DNA from: Variovorax sp. OK212
GTDB taxonomy: Bacteria > Pseudomonadota > Gammaproteobacteria > Burkholderiales > Burkholderiaceae_C
DNA length: 64,000 nt
Direction: 5' to 3'
Assembly (NCBI RefSeq): GCF_900112425.1
Contig: NZ_FOLP01000001.1
Location: 1,278,082 to 1,342,081 of the forward strand
Below the pieces are notes generated by a model. That model saw nothing but the letters and a program-made list of their open reading frames with translations. It did not search any database and was not told the origin of the DNA. The translations under genes were made by a program, and so were the position numbers. Shown in pieces: positions 38,575 through 47,237 of this stretch (its first letter is position 1; every line of letters starts with the position of its first letter).

Positions 38575-39963
38575 TTACAGCTGGAAAGCTACCGTCAGCA
38601 GCAGCCCTTCGGCCACGTCCCGCACCAGCCCCGGGCGCCGCGCGCGGTAGGGCTCGCCGGCCGAGGCGGTGGTCTCGATCCACTCGGCCAGCCATTCGAT
38701 TTCGTCCACGCCGTAGAACACGACCGCCGCCTCGTGGTTCAGCAGCAGGCTGCGCAGGTCGAGGTTGATCGAGCCGCACAGCGCCAGGTCGCCGTCGACC
38801 ACCACCGCCTTGGCGTGCGCCATGAACGGCAGCATGCGAAAGCTCACGCCCGCGCGCGCCAGGTCGCGCATGGCGCGTGCGCGCACGAAGTCGGCCAGCC
38901 GGTGGTTGGACTGCGCGGGCATCGCGATGGTCACCTGCACGCCGCGCCGCGCGGCCAGCCGCAGCGCGTCGCGCAGGCCGTCGCCGGGCACGAAGTAGGG
39001 CGTGATCGCCAGGATGCGGTGCTCGGCGCGAAAGCACGCGTCGATCAACAGCGCGTGCGCCGTGTCTTCGGTCTGGTCGGGGCCGCTCGGCAGGAACTGC
39101 GCCATGGCCGTGCCCGGTCCTTCGGGCGCGTCCTCGCAGGTGATGGCGCGCGCCTTGCGGCTGCGCACCGAGGCCCAGTCGTGGTCGAACTGGCGCGCCG
39201 CGGCCGCGGCCACGCTGCCGCGCAGGTCGAACGACAGGTCGTGCCAGGCCTCGGGGTGCGCGTCGTTGCCGGTGAAGTATTCACCCGCCAGGTTGCGCCC
39301 GCCCGACCACAGCCAGCTGTCGTCGGCGATGGTGAACTTGCGGTGGTTGCGCAGGTTGCGCGGGCCGATGCGGCGCAGGCTGAAGAAGGGGCGGAACACC
39401 GCCACCTCGCCGCCGGCCGCGCGCAGCCGGTCGAAGTGATGGCGCGGCAAAGAAAGGGCGCCGAAGCCGTCGAGCAGCACGCGCACCTTGATGCCTTCGC
39501 GCGCGCGCTTGGCCAGGCGCTCGAGCACGGCATGGCCGAGCGCGTCGTTGCCGATGATGAAGGTGCACACGTCGATGCGCTCGCGCGCGCCGTCGATCAC
39601 CTGCCACAGCGCCTCGCGCGCTGCCTCGCCGTCGGCGTGCATGCGGATCTCGCTGCGCCCCGGCGGCGCGAGGCCGAAGCTCTCGATCAGGTCGGCGGCC
39701 CAGTGGCCCGGCGGCACCGAGCGCGGCGGCCGCGGCGAGCCGGCCGGGCGCAGCTTGCGCTGGCCGAACAGCAGGTACATCGGCAGGATGAAGTAGGGCA
39801 TCAGCACCAGCCCCATGACCCAGGCGATGGCCGTGGTGGGCGCGCGCTGCTCGCGGCGCGCGCGGGTGGTCAGCACATAGACGAGCAGCGCGAAAGTGAC
39901 GACGAGGAAATGCTGCGAGGGGGAGGGCAGCCAGTCGAACCGCGAGACGCTTGCAGTAGGCAT
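38575..39963 (-). CDS. Cardiolipin synthase-like phospholipase D protein
   Basis: A 462-residue membrane enzyme with two N-terminal helices (LVVTFALLVYVLTT and IAWVMGLVLMPYFILPMYLL) and two PLD domains. The HKD motifs are intact: NHRKFTIADDSWLWSGG (first) and AHAKAVVVDGDLALCGS (second), each His-x-Lys-x4-Asp. The length and topology fit ClsA/ClsC-type cardiolipin synthases that join two phosphatidylglycerols, or phosphatidylglycerol and phosphatidylethanolamine. It is monocistronic as far as can be seen, with the GST gene 46 bp upstream on the same strand. Confidence 0.88.
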   Translation of the reverse strand: MPTASVSRFDWLPSPSQHFLVVTFALLVYVLTTRARREQRAPTTAIAWVMGLVLMPYFILPMYLLFGQRKLRPAGSPRPPRSVPPGHWAADLIESFGLAPPGRSEIRMHADGEAAREALWQVIDGARERIDVCTFIIGNDALGHAVLERLAKRAREGIKVRVLLDGFGALSLPRHHFDRLRAAGGEVAVFRPFFSLRRIGPRNLRNHRKFTIADDSWLWSGGRNLAGEYFTGNDAHPEAWHDLSFDLRGSVAAAAARQFDHDWASVRSRKARAITCEDAPEGPGTAMAQFLPSGPDQTEDTAHALLIDACFRAEHRILAITPYFVPGDGLRDALRLAARRGVQVTIAMPAQSNHRLADFVRARAMRDLARAGVSFRMLPFMAHAKAVVVDGDLALCGSINLDLRSLLLNHEAAVVFYGVDEIEWLAEWIETTASAGEPYRARRPGLVRDVAEGLLLTVAFQL

Positions 39964-40009
39964 GGGTCGATGATGCCTCAGCGCTGCGCCGCCGCGCGCG
40001 CGAGCCCCT

Positions 40010-40699
40010 TCAGCGCTGAAGGAAGGCCGGCACGCCGCGCCCCTGCGAGGCCAGGAAACGCATCATCGGGTCGACCACCGCGCGCACCGCGGGCCGCGCG
40101 CCCACGCGGTCGCGCCAGGCCACCAGGCGCGGCGTGGCGCCGGTCATGCCCGCACCCTTGCGGTCGGCGAACACATGGGCCATGTAGAAGGCGATGTCTG
40201 CGAAGGAGTAGGGGCCGGCCAAATACTCGCACTCGCGCGAGGCCAGCAGGCCTTCCAGCTCTTCGTAGAAGCGCGCGCAGGCGGCGCAGGCCGCGACCGC
40301 CGGGGCGCTCTTCATGTCGTGCTGCAGGCCGAAGAGCCGGATGACGTTGGGAAAGAAGACCTCGTCCGACTTCTGTTCCAGCTGCCGCGCGCGGGCCCGC
40401 TCGGCAATGCCCGCGGGCCACAGCGCGAGGCTTTCGGGGCCGGGGTAGCGGTCTTCGAGGTACTCGGAGATCTGCGTGGAGTCGAACAGCGCCACGCCGC
40501 CGTCGATGTCGTCGGTCAGCACCGGCACCTGCTGCTTGACCGGGTTGACCCGAAGCACCTCGGGGTGCTTGGGCTCGTAGGCGTCGTCGATGGTGAAGGG
40601 CACCATGACCAGTTCGAAGGGCACGCCTTTTTCGCGTGCCGCGATCTCGACCTTGGCGCCGAACATGCTGAGGGGACCGGAGTAGATGTGAGTCGTCAT
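40010..40699 (-). CDS. Glutathione S-transferase family protein
   Basis: A 229-residue GST. N-terminal thioredoxin-like domain: IYSGPLSMFGAKVEIAAREK, then VNPVKQQVPVLTDD with the cis-Pro that positions glutathione, and LFDSTQISEYLEDRYP. C-terminal helical domain follows, ending with GPYSFADIAFYMAHVFADR. The ATG at 40699 is used rather than the GTG two codons earlier. Substrate unknown. It lies 36 bp downstream of the MetE-like gene on the same strand, so they may be co-transcribed. Confidence 0.88.
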   Translation of the reverse strand: MTTHIYSGPLSMFGAKVEIAAREKGVPFELVMVPFTIDDAYEPKHPEVLRVNPVKQQVPVLTDDIDGGVALFDSTQISEYLEDRYPGPESLALWPAGIAERARARQLEQKSDEVFFPNVIRLFGLQHDMKSAPAVAACAACARFYEELEGLLASRECEYLAGPYSFADIAFYMAHVFADRKGAGMTGATPRLVAWRDRVGARPAVRAVVDPMMRFLASQGRGVPAFLQR

Positions 40700-40735
40700 G
40701 GGCACCGACTTGACCAGAAACCGCCCCTCAATGCA

Positions 40736-41857
40736 TCAGGTCGTGCCCCAGACTTCCTGTGCCGTCTCGACCACCAGGCGCAGCTTGGCGCGCTGCGCTT
40801 CCACCGCGATGTTGTTGCCGTGCACCGTGCTGGAGAAGCCGCACTGCGGCGACAGCGCGAGCTGGTCGAGCGAGGCGTACTTGGCGGCCTCGTCGATGCG
40901 GCGCTTGAGCTCGTCCTTGTCTTCCATCTGGCCGAACTTCGTGGTCACCAGGCCGAGCACCACGGTCTTGCCCTTGGGCAGGTAGCGCAGCGGCTTGAAG
41001 TCGCCCGAGCGGGCGTCGTCGTATTCCATGAAGTAGGCGTCCAGGTCCATCTCCTTGAGCAGCGCCTCGGCCACCGGCTCGTAGTTGCCGGCCGCGGCGT
41101 GCGTGCTCTTGAAGTTGCCGCGGCACAGGTGCATGGCCAGCAGCATGCCCGGCGGCTTCTGCGCCACCACCTTGTTGATGAAGGCGGCGTAGCGGTGCGG
41201 CAGTTCGTTCGGGTCGTCGCCGCGCTTGCGGGCGGCTTCGCGCATGTGCTCGTCGCACAGGTAGGCCAGGTTGGTGTCGTCCATCTGCACGTAGGTGCAG
41301 CCGGCCGCGGCGAGCGAGCGCAGTTCGTCGCCGTAGGCCTTGGCCACGTCGTCGTAGAAGGCCGGGTCGAGTTCGGGGTAGGCGTCCTTGCTGATGCCGG
41401 CGCGGCCACCGCGGAAGTGCAGCATGGTCGGCGAGGGGATCGTCACCTTGGGCATGTTGCCGGCCGACACCTGGCTCTTCAGGTACTGGAAGTCGGCGAG
41501 CTGGATGTCCTTCACGTGGCGGACCTTGTCGATCACGCGCATCGCGGGCGGCGCCAGTTCCTCGGTGCCGTCGGGCTTGCGGATGGTGACCGGAATGTCG
41601 GTCTTCACGCCGCCCAACTGGTCGAGAAAGTCGATGTGGAAGTACGTACGGCGGAACTCGCCGTCGGTGATGCTCTTCAGGCCGATGTCTTCCTGGAACC
41701 GGACGATCTCGGTGATGGCCTTGTCCTCGACCAGGCGAAGCTGCTCGGGCGTGATCTCGCCCTTGGCCTTCTGCTCGCGCGCTTCGAGCAGGTACTTGGG
41801 GCGCAGGAAACTGCCCACGTGGTCGTAGCGGGCGGGCAAGGCGGCGTGCTGTGACAT
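40736..41857 (-). CDS. MetE-core-like methyltransferase (YxjG/YxjH type)
   Basis: A 373-residue, single-barrel relative of the C-terminal half of cobalamin-independent methionine synthase. Start MSQHAALPARYDHVGSFLRP is typical of the short family. Zinc-ligand residues are visible in LAMHLCRGNFKS (His, Cys) and LALSPQCGFSSTVHGN (Cys), with Glu in the YFMEYDD segment. Other blocks are DGEFRRTYFHIDFL and YVQMDDTNLAYLCDEHM. Such short enzymes transfer methyl groups from donors other than polyglutamyl-methyl-THF, often unknown. It is divergent from vanA and shares its promoter region with it. Confidence 0.88.
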   Translation of the reverse strand: MSQHAALPARYDHVGSFLRPKYLLEAREQKAKGEITPEQLRLVEDKAITEIVRFQEDIGLKSITDGEFRRTYFHIDFLDQLGGVKTDIPVTIRKPDGTEELAPPAMRVIDKVRHVKDIQLADFQYLKSQVSAGNMPKVTIPSPTMLHFRGGRAGISKDAYPELDPAFYDDVAKAYGDELRSLAAAGCTYVQMDDTNLAYLCDEHMREAARKRGDDPNELPHRYAAFINKVVAQKPPGMLLAMHLCRGNFKSTHAAAGNYEPVAEALLKEMDLDAYFMEYDDARSGDFKPLRYLPKGKTVVLGLVTTKFGQMEDKDELKRRIDEAAKYASLDQLALSPQCGFSSTVHGNNIAVEAQRAKLRLVVETAQEVWGTT

Positions 41858-41930
41858 GGATGACTCCGTCGTGATTTTGGGGAACGAGCGGGCATCGTAT
41901 CGCCTTCGGAATGCCGATGACTGTATACAG

Positions 41931-41994
41931 ATGACTCGGTGTTTACCCTTGAAAGTCGCCTTCAGGCTGGAAATTTGCGAATTTCTGTATACAT
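41931..41994. promoter_or_regulatory. Pair of TGTATACA operators before vanA
   Basis: CTGTATACAG (41931-41940, perfect 10-bp palindrome) and CTGTATACAT (41985-41994) are 54 bp apart, about five helical turns. The second ends 9 bp before the vanA ATG. The palindromic TGTATACA form suits a GntR/FCD dimer, and a GntR gene lies in the vanA operon. Either TATACA could also be a -10 element. The pair also faces the divergent MetE-like gene. Confidence 0.65.
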
Positions 41995-42003
41995 TGGGTA
42001 TTC

Positions 42004-43155
42004 ATGAAAACGCCCACGACCACCTTTCCGCTGAACGCCTGGTACGCCGCCGCCTACGACGTCGAAGTGCGTCACGCGCTGCTGCCGCGCACCATCTGCA
42101 ACCAGAAAGTGGTGCTGTTCCGCCGCACCGACGGCCAGGTGGCCGTGCTGGAGGACGCCTGCTGGCACCGGCTGATGCCGCTGTCGCTGGGCCGCCTGGA
42201 GGGCGACGAGCTGGTCTGCGGCTACCACGGGCTGGTCTACAACAGCCAGGGCCGCTGCACCCACATGCCGAGCCAGGAAACGCTCAACCCCTCGGCCTGC
42301 GTGCGCAACTTTCCGGCCGTGGAAAAGCACCGCTTCGTGTGGATCTGGCCCGGCGACCCGGCCAAGGCCGACCCGGCGCTGATTCCCGACATGCACTGGA
42401 ACGACGACCCGGCCTGGGCCGGCGACGGCAAGATGATCCGCGTGAACTGCGACTACCGCCTGGTGGTCGACAACCTCATGGACCTGACGCACGAGACCTT
42501 CGTGCACGGCTCGTCCATCGGCAACCGCGAAGTGGCCGAGGCGCCTTTCGTGGCCACGCACGGCGATCGCTCGGCCACCGTCACGCGCTGGATGGAGAGC
42601 ATCGACCCGCCGCCGTTCTGGGGCGGCCAGATCCGCCATGCGCGCGGCTACACGGGCAAGGTCGACCGCTGGCAGATCATCCGTTTCGAAGGCCCGTGCA
42701 CGGTGAACATCGACGTCGGCGTGGCCGAGGCCGGCAGCGGCGCGGTGCCCCGGGGCGACAACCCCGGCGACCGCAGCAAGGGCGTCAACGGCTACGTGCT
42801 CAACACCATCACGCCCGAGACCGACAAGACCTGCCTGTACTTCTGGGCCTTCTCGCGCAACTACTGCCTGGGCGAGCAGCGCCTCACGCACGAGCTGCGC
42901 GAGGGCGTGGCCGGCATCTTCCGCGAAGACGAGCTCGTGCTCGAGGCGCAGCAGAAGGCCATGGACGACCACCCCGACCACCAGTTCTACAACCTCAACA
43001 TCGACGCCGGCTCGATGTGGGCGCGCCGGCTGATCGACCGCCTGATCGAGAAGGAAAAGCCCGCGCGCGCGCCGATCCCGATCCGCCCCGTGGACGCGGT
43101 GGACGCCGTGGCCACCGTCCAGAACCAGAACCAGAACCAGAAGCAGGCCGCATGA
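42004..43155 (+). CDS. vanA: Vanillate O-demethylase-type oxygenase subunit
   Basis: A 383-residue Rieske non-haem iron oxygenase that in the family demethylates vanillate to protocatechuate and formaldehyde. The N-terminal Rieske site is ACWHR ... [12 protein letters not shown] (C-x-H, C-x2-H), with Trp in place of the commoner Pro after the first Cys. The catalytic iron ligands lie in [16 protein letters not shown] (His-x4-His). The C-terminus ends in a Gln-Asn repeat encoded by a hexanucleotide tandem repeat. Pairing with a VanB-type reductase one gene downstream supports the name; a related methoxy-aromatic substrate remains possible. Confidence 0.88.
   Translation: MKTPTTTFPLNAWYAAAYDVEVRHALLPRTICNQKVVLFRRTDGQVAVLEDACWHRLMPLSLGRLEGDELVCGYHGLVYNSQGRCTHMPSQETLNPSACVRNFPAVEKHRFVWIWPGDPAKADPALIPDMHWNDDPAWAGDGKMIRVNCDYRLVVDNLMDLTHETFVHGSSIGNREVAEAPFVATHGDRSATVTRWMESIDPPPFWGGQIRHARGYTGKVDRWQIIRFEGPCTVNIDVGVAEAGSGAVPRGDNPGDRSKGVNGYVLNTITPETDKTCLYFWAFSRNYCLGEQRLTHELREGVAGIFREDELVLEAQQKAMDDHPDHQFYNLNIDAGSMWARRLIDRLIEKEKPARAPIPIRPVDAVDAVATVQNQNQNQKQAA
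43120..43146 (+). repeat. CAGAAC hexanucleotide repeat in vanA
   Basis: Three CAGAAC units plus CAGAAG and CAG, coding for alternating Gln-Asn near the VanA C-terminus. The 6-nt unit preserves frame, so copy changes would alter tail length only. Confidence 0.85.
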
Positions 43156-43925
43156 AGGTCGCGGCAGTCTCCAGCGCCGAGCCCGGCGACAGCGGCAGTT
43201 CGCAAGGCGTGAAGGCGCAGCTGCGGCTGCGCGAGATGATCCTGGCGGGCGAGCTGCCCGGCGGCGCGCGCATTGCCGAAGTGGCCATCTCCGAGCAGCT
43301 CGGCGTGTCGCGCACGCCGGTGCGCACGGCGCTGATGCGCCTCGAGCAGGAAGGCCTGCTCGAGGCGCTGCCCAACGGCGGCTACGCGGTGCGCACGTTT
43401 TCCGAGCGCGACGTGGCCGACGCCATCGAGCTGCGCGGCACGCTCGAAGGCCTGGTCGCGCGGCTCGCGGCCGAGCGCGGCGCGGCGCCGGTGGTGCTGC
43501 GCGAGGCGCGCGCCTGCCTGCAGCGCATCGACGAGCTGCTGCGCGAACCCGCGCTCGACGACGCGGCCTTCTCGCGCTACGTTACTCACAACGAGCGCTT
43601 TCACTCGCTGCTGTGCGAAATGGCGGGCAGCCCCGTCATCGCGCAGCAGCTGGAGCGCGTGGTCAACCTGCCGTTCGCGTCGCCTTCGGGCTTCGTCATC
43701 GTGCAGGCCAACTCGCCCGCCGCGCGCGACATGCTCGTCATTGCGCAGGACCAGCACCTGCAGGTGCTCGACGCCATCGAGTCCGGCGAGGGCTCGCGCG
43801 CCGAGGCGCTGATGCGCGAGCACAGCCGCATCGCGCGGCGCAACCTGCGCGAGGCGCTGCACGGCACGCCCACCGCCGAGCAGCGCCCGCTGCCGGGCGT
43901 GCAGCTGATCCGCCGCCGCGGCTGA
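43152..43925 (+). CDS. vanR: GntR-family regulator, VanR-like
   Basis: A 257-residue GntR/FCD regulator whose ATG overlaps the vanA stop by 4 nt. Winged helix at residues about 18-85: [40 protein letters not shown] and [19 protein letters not shown]. The FCD domain follows ([39 protein letters not shown]). It probably represses the van operon through the TGTATACA sites and is relieved by vanillate or a relative. Its placement between the oxygenase and reductase genes is unusual. Confidence 0.9.
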   Translation: MKVAAVSSAEPGDSGSSQGVKAQLRLREMILAGELPGGARIAEVAISEQLGVSRTPVRTALMRLEQEGLLEALPNGGYAVRTFSERDVADAIELRGTLEGLVARLAAERGAAPVVLREARACLQRIDELLREPALDDAAFSRYVTHNERFHSLLCEMAGSPVIAQQLERVVNLPFASPSGFVIVQANSPAARDMLVIAQDQHLQVLDAIESGEGSRAEALMREHSRIARRNLREALHGTPTAEQRPLPGVQLIRRRG

Positions 43926-43962
43926 GCCCGCCTTTTCCTTTCCTGCCTTTGGTGTTCCCCCG

Positions 43963-44967
43963 ATGAAAAGCGATCTTCAATGGATGCAGGCGCAGGTCGT
44001 TGCGCTGCGCGACGTCACGCCCACCGTGCGCGAGTTCGAACTGCGCCCCCGGCGAGAGGGTGAGGGCGAGGGCGGCCTGGCCGGCGCATACGAACCCGGC
44101 GCCCACCTGCAGGTGCAGGTGATGACCGCGCAAGGCAGGCTGCAGACCCGCTCGTACTCGCTGGTCGGCGAGGGCGACGGCCGGTGCTGGCGCATCGCCG
44201 TGAAGCGGCTGGACGACGGCCGCGGCGGCTCGCTCGCGATGTGGCGGCTGGCCGTGGGCGACCGCCTGCAGGTCAGCGCGCCGCAGAACCACTTCGGGCT
44301 CGACCTCTCGGCGCCCGGCTACCTGCTGGTGGCGGGCGGCATCGGCATCACGCCGCTGGTGCTGATGGCGCAGCGGCTGGCGGCGCACGCAAGGCGCACC
44401 GGCGTGCCGGTGAAGATGCTCTACGGCGCGCGCAATGCCGAGGAATTCGGCTACCTGGCGCACCTGCGGGACGCATTGGGCGAGGGCGTCACGGCCCACG
44501 AAGGCTCGACCCCCATCGACTTCGCCGCCGCCATTGCCGCGCTGCCGGCCGGCGGCCAGCTCTACACCTGCGGCCCGGTGCCGATGCTCGAGGCCGTGAA
44601 GCGCGCCTGGCATGCGGCCGGCCGCCCCATCGCGGACCTGCGCTTCGAGACTTTCGGCAGCAGCGGGCGCCTGGCCACGCAGTCGTTCCAGGTGTGCATT
44701 CCCCGGCACGACCTGACCCTCACCGTGCCGGCCGACTGCACGCTGCTCGAGGCGCTCGACGCGGCCGGCGTGCAGACACTGTGGGACTGCAAGCGCGGCG
44801 AGTGCGGCCTGTGCGCCATGGATGTGATCGCCGTGGACGGCGAGATCGACCACCGCGACGTGTTCCTCAGCGAGCACGAAAAGCAGTCGACCACGCGCAT
44901 TTGCGCCTGTGTGTCACGCGCCGTGGGTACGCTCACGCTCGACTCCGCGTACCGCGCCGACAGCTGA
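43963..44967 (+). CDS. vanB: Vanillate O-demethylase-type reductase subunit
   Basis: A 334-residue phthalate-dioxygenase-reductase-like protein that passes electrons from NAD(P)H to VanA. FMN domain with TRSYSLVGEGDGRCWRIAVK; NAD domain with LLVAGGIGITPLVLMAQRL and YTCGPVPMLEAV; C-terminal plant-type ferredoxin with CKRGECGLCAMDVI and a later CACVSRA, giving the four [2Fe-2S] Cys. It is 37 bp after vanR, in one operon with vanA. Confidence 0.93.
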   Translation: MKSDLQWMQAQVVALRDVTPTVREFELRPRREGEGEGGLAGAYEPGAHLQVQVMTAQGRLQTRSYSLVGEGDGRCWRIAVKRLDDGRGGSLAMWRLAVGDRLQVSAPQNHFGLDLSAPGYLLVAGGIGITPLVLMAQRLAAHARRTGVPVKMLYGARNAEEFGYLAHLRDALGEGVTAHEGSTPIDFAAAIAALPAGGQLYTCGPVPMLEAVKRAWHAAGRPIADLRFETFGSSGRLATQSFQVCIPRHDLTLTVPADCTLLEALDAAGVQTLWDCKRGECGLCAMDVIAVDGEIDHRDVFLSEHEKQSTTRICACVSRAVGTLTLDSAYRADS

Positions 44968-44993
44968 CGCCGCCGCCGCGGCGCCGGCCACCT

Positions 44994-45030
44994 TGCGCGA
45001 TGATCGCGCAGTTCATTTATTGATCGCGCA
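44994..45030. promoter_or_regulatory. Repeated TGATCGCGCA upstream of LIV operon
   Basis: TGATCGCGCA occurs at 45001-45010 and 45021-45030, exactly 20 bp apart. The first is the right half of a larger palindrome TGCGCGA-TGA-TCGCGCA (44994-45010). It lies about 107 bp before the receptor start codon. Two-turn spacing on one DNA face suggests cooperative binding of a regulator. A GC-rich hairpin follows near 45036-45050. Confidence 0.5.
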
Positions 45031-45136
45031 ACAAAGGCCCGGGAGGGGCCCGGGGTAGGTGATTGCCTGCTGCGCCGAATGTTGCAAAGTGTTGAAAATA
45101 GCCCCGGTTTCGAGTTCCGTCCCTGAAGGAAAAATC

Positions 45137-46321
45137 ATGCAAAGACGCCATCTCATCCAGACCGCAGCCCTGTCGGCGCTTGCGGTTTCCACGGTTCTTT
45201 CGGTCCCGCTGGCCAGCGCCCAGGACAACAAGTTCAAGATCGGCCTGATCCTGCCGATGACCGGCCAGTCGGCCTCCACCGGCCGCCAGATCGAAGCCGC
45301 CGCGCGCCTGTACATGGCCCAGAACGGCGACACCGTGGCCGGCAAGAAGATCGAGCTGATCGTCAAGGACGACACCGGCCTGCCCGACGTCACCAAGCGC
45401 CTCGCGCAGGAACTGGTGGTCAACGAGAAGGTCAACGTGCTCGCCGGCTTCGGCCTGACGCCCCTGGCGCTGGCCGTGGCGCCCATCGCCACCCAGTCGA
45501 AGACGCCCCAGCTCGTGATGGCCGCGGCCACCTCGAGCATCACGGAGGCCTCGCCCTACATCATTCGCTCGGGCTTCACGCTGCCGCAGGTGTCGGTGCC
45601 CATGGGCGACTGGGCGCCCAAGAACGGCATCAAGACGGTGGTGACCCTGGTGGCCGACTACGGCCCGGGCAACGACGCCGAGAAGTTCTTCAGCGAGCGC
45701 TTCCAGCTCAACGGCGGCAAGGTCATCGACAAGCTGCGCGTGCCGCTGCGCAACCCCGACTTCGCGCCGTTTCTGCAGAAGGTGCGCGACGCCAAGCCCG
45801 ACGCGCTGTTCGTCTTCGTGCCCTCGGGCGCGGGCGCGGCCGTGATGAAGCAGTTCCTGGAGCGCGGCATGGACAAGGCCGGCATCAAGCTGATCGCCAC
45901 CGGCGACGTGACCGACGACGATCAACTCAACGACATGGGCGACGGTGCGCTGGGCGTGGTCACCTCGCACCACTACTCGGCGGCGCACCCGTCGGCCATG
46001 AACAAGAAGTTTGTGGAGTCCTTCGAGAAGGCCAACCCCAAGCTGCGCCCCAACTTCATGGCCGTGGGCGGCTATGACGGCATGCGCGTGATCTACGAAG
46101 CGCTGAAGACCACCAAGGGCCAGGGCGGCGGCGAAGCGCTGCTGGCGGCCATGAAGGGCCAGGTCTTCGAGAGCCCGCGCGGCCAGATGATGATCGACGC
46201 GCAGACCCGCGACGTGGTGCAGGACGTGTACCTGCGCAAGGTCGAGAAGAAGGACGGGCAGCTCTACAACGTCGAGTTCGACGTGATCAAGAGCGTCAAG
46301 GACCCGGGCAAGACCAAGTAA
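45137..46321 (+). CDS. Branched-chain amino acid-type ABC receptor
   Basis: A 394-residue periplasmic Leu/Ile/Val-type binding protein (Peripla_BP_6). Signal peptide MQRRHLIQTAALSALAVSTV ... ASA; the ATG at 45137 has AAGGA upstream. Blocks: IGLILPMTGQSASTGRQIEA, ELIVKDDTGLPDVTKRLAQE, VTLVADYGPGNDAEKFF and AVGGYDGMRVIYEAL. The actual ligand in this family ranges from amino acids to aromatic acids; closeness to vanAB makes an aromatic acid worth considering. First gene of a five-gene operon. Confidence 0.92.
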   Translation: MQRRHLIQTAALSALAVSTVLSVPLASAQDNKFKIGLILPMTGQSASTGRQIEAAARLYMAQNGDTVAGKKIELIVKDDTGLPDVTKRLAQELVVNEKVNVLAGFGLTPLALAVAPIATQSKTPQLVMAAATSSITEASPYIIRSGFTLPQVSVPMGDWAPKNGIKTVVTLVADYGPGNDAEKFFSERFQLNGGKVIDKLRVPLRNPDFAPFLQKVRDAKPDALFVFVPSGAGAAVMKQFLERGMDKAGIKLIATGDVTDDDQLNDMGDGALGVVTSHHYSAAHPSAMNKKFVESFEKANPKLRPNFMAVGGYDGMRVIYEALKTTKGQGGGEALLAAMKGQVFESPRGQMMIDAQTRDVVQDVYLRKVEKKDGQLYNVEFDVIKSVKDPGKTK

Positions 46322-46364
46322 GCGCGCATCGCAAGCGTTCGAAGACGGAGCTCCTGACCACAGC

Positions 46365-47237
46365 ATGCTGACCATTCTTTTCGACGGCATCGCCTACGGC
46401 ATGCTGCTGTTCGTGCTCGCCGTCGGCCTCGCCGTGACGCTCGGGTTGATGAACTTCATCAACCTCGCGCACGGCGCTTTCGCCATGGCCGGCGGTTATC
46501 TCACGGTGTTCGCGATGCAGAAGCTGGGCCTGCCTTTCCTGGCCTGCCTGCCGCTCGCGTTCATCGTCGTCGCATTGGCGGGGGCGGTGCTCGAGCGCAC
46601 CCTCTACCGGCCGATGTACGGCAAGCCGCACCTGGACCAGGTGCTGTTTTCCATCGGCCTCGCGTTCATGGCGGTGGCGGCGGTCGACTACTTCGTCGGC
46701 TCGTCGCAGCAGAACGTGCAGCTGCCCGAATGGCTGCGCGGGCGCACCGAGATCGGCGACGGCGCGCTGATGCTGGGCATGGGCCACTACCGGCTGTTCA
46801 TCATCGGCGTGTGCGCGGTGCTCACCGTGGTGCTGCAGCTGATTCTTTCCAAGACCCGCTTCGGCAGCCGGCTGCGCGCCGCGGTCGACGACCCGCGCGT
46901 GGCGGCGGGGCTGGGCATCAACGTGAATGTGGTGTTCCTGCTGACCTTCGCGGTGGGCTCGGGCCTCGCGGGGCTGGGCGGCGCGCTGGGCGCGGAGATC
47001 CTCGGGCTCGACCCGACCTTCCCGCTCAAGTACATGATCTATTTCCTGATCGTGGTGTCGGTCGGCGGCACCTCATCGATCACCGGGCCGCTCGCGGCGG
47101 CGCTGCTGCTGGGCATTGCCGACGTGGCGGGCAAGTACTTCATTCCGAAGATGGGCGCGTTCACCGTCTACCTGCTGATGATCCTGATCCTGATGTGGCG
47201 GCCGCAGGGCCTGTTCACGCGCAAGGGAGGCCGCTGA
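46365..47237 (+). CDS. livH: LIV-type ABC permease
   Basis: A 290-residue LivH-family permease with about eight membrane helices. Characteristic segments: GLAVTLGLMNFINLAHGAFA near the N-terminus, SKTRFGSRLRAAVDDPRVAA (coupling region) and GLGGALGAEILGLDPTFPLK. The C-terminus ends LILMWRPQGLFTRKGGR as usual. Its stop overlaps the livM start by 1 nt (TGATG). Confidence 0.95.
   Translation: MLTILFDGIAYGMLLFVLAVGLAVTLGLMNFINLAHGAFAMAGGYLTVFAMQKLGLPFLACLPLAFIVVALAGAVLERTLYRPMYGKPHLDQVLFSIGLAFMAVAAVDYFVGSSQQNVQLPEWLRGRTEIGDGALMLGMGHYRLFIIGVCAVLTVVLQLILSKTRFGSRLRAAVDDPRVAAGLGINVNVVFLLTFAVGSGLAGLGGALGAEILGLDPTFPLKYMIYFLIVVSVGGTSSITGPLAAALLLGIADVAGKYFIPKMGAFTVYLLMILILMWRPQGLFTRKGGR

Noticed and set aside
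44994..45010. Reading TGCGCGA-TGA-TCGCGCA as the vanB terminator
   Set aside because: It is followed by GTTCATTTATT rather than a T run, and its right half is repeated 20 bp on, which points to protein binding.
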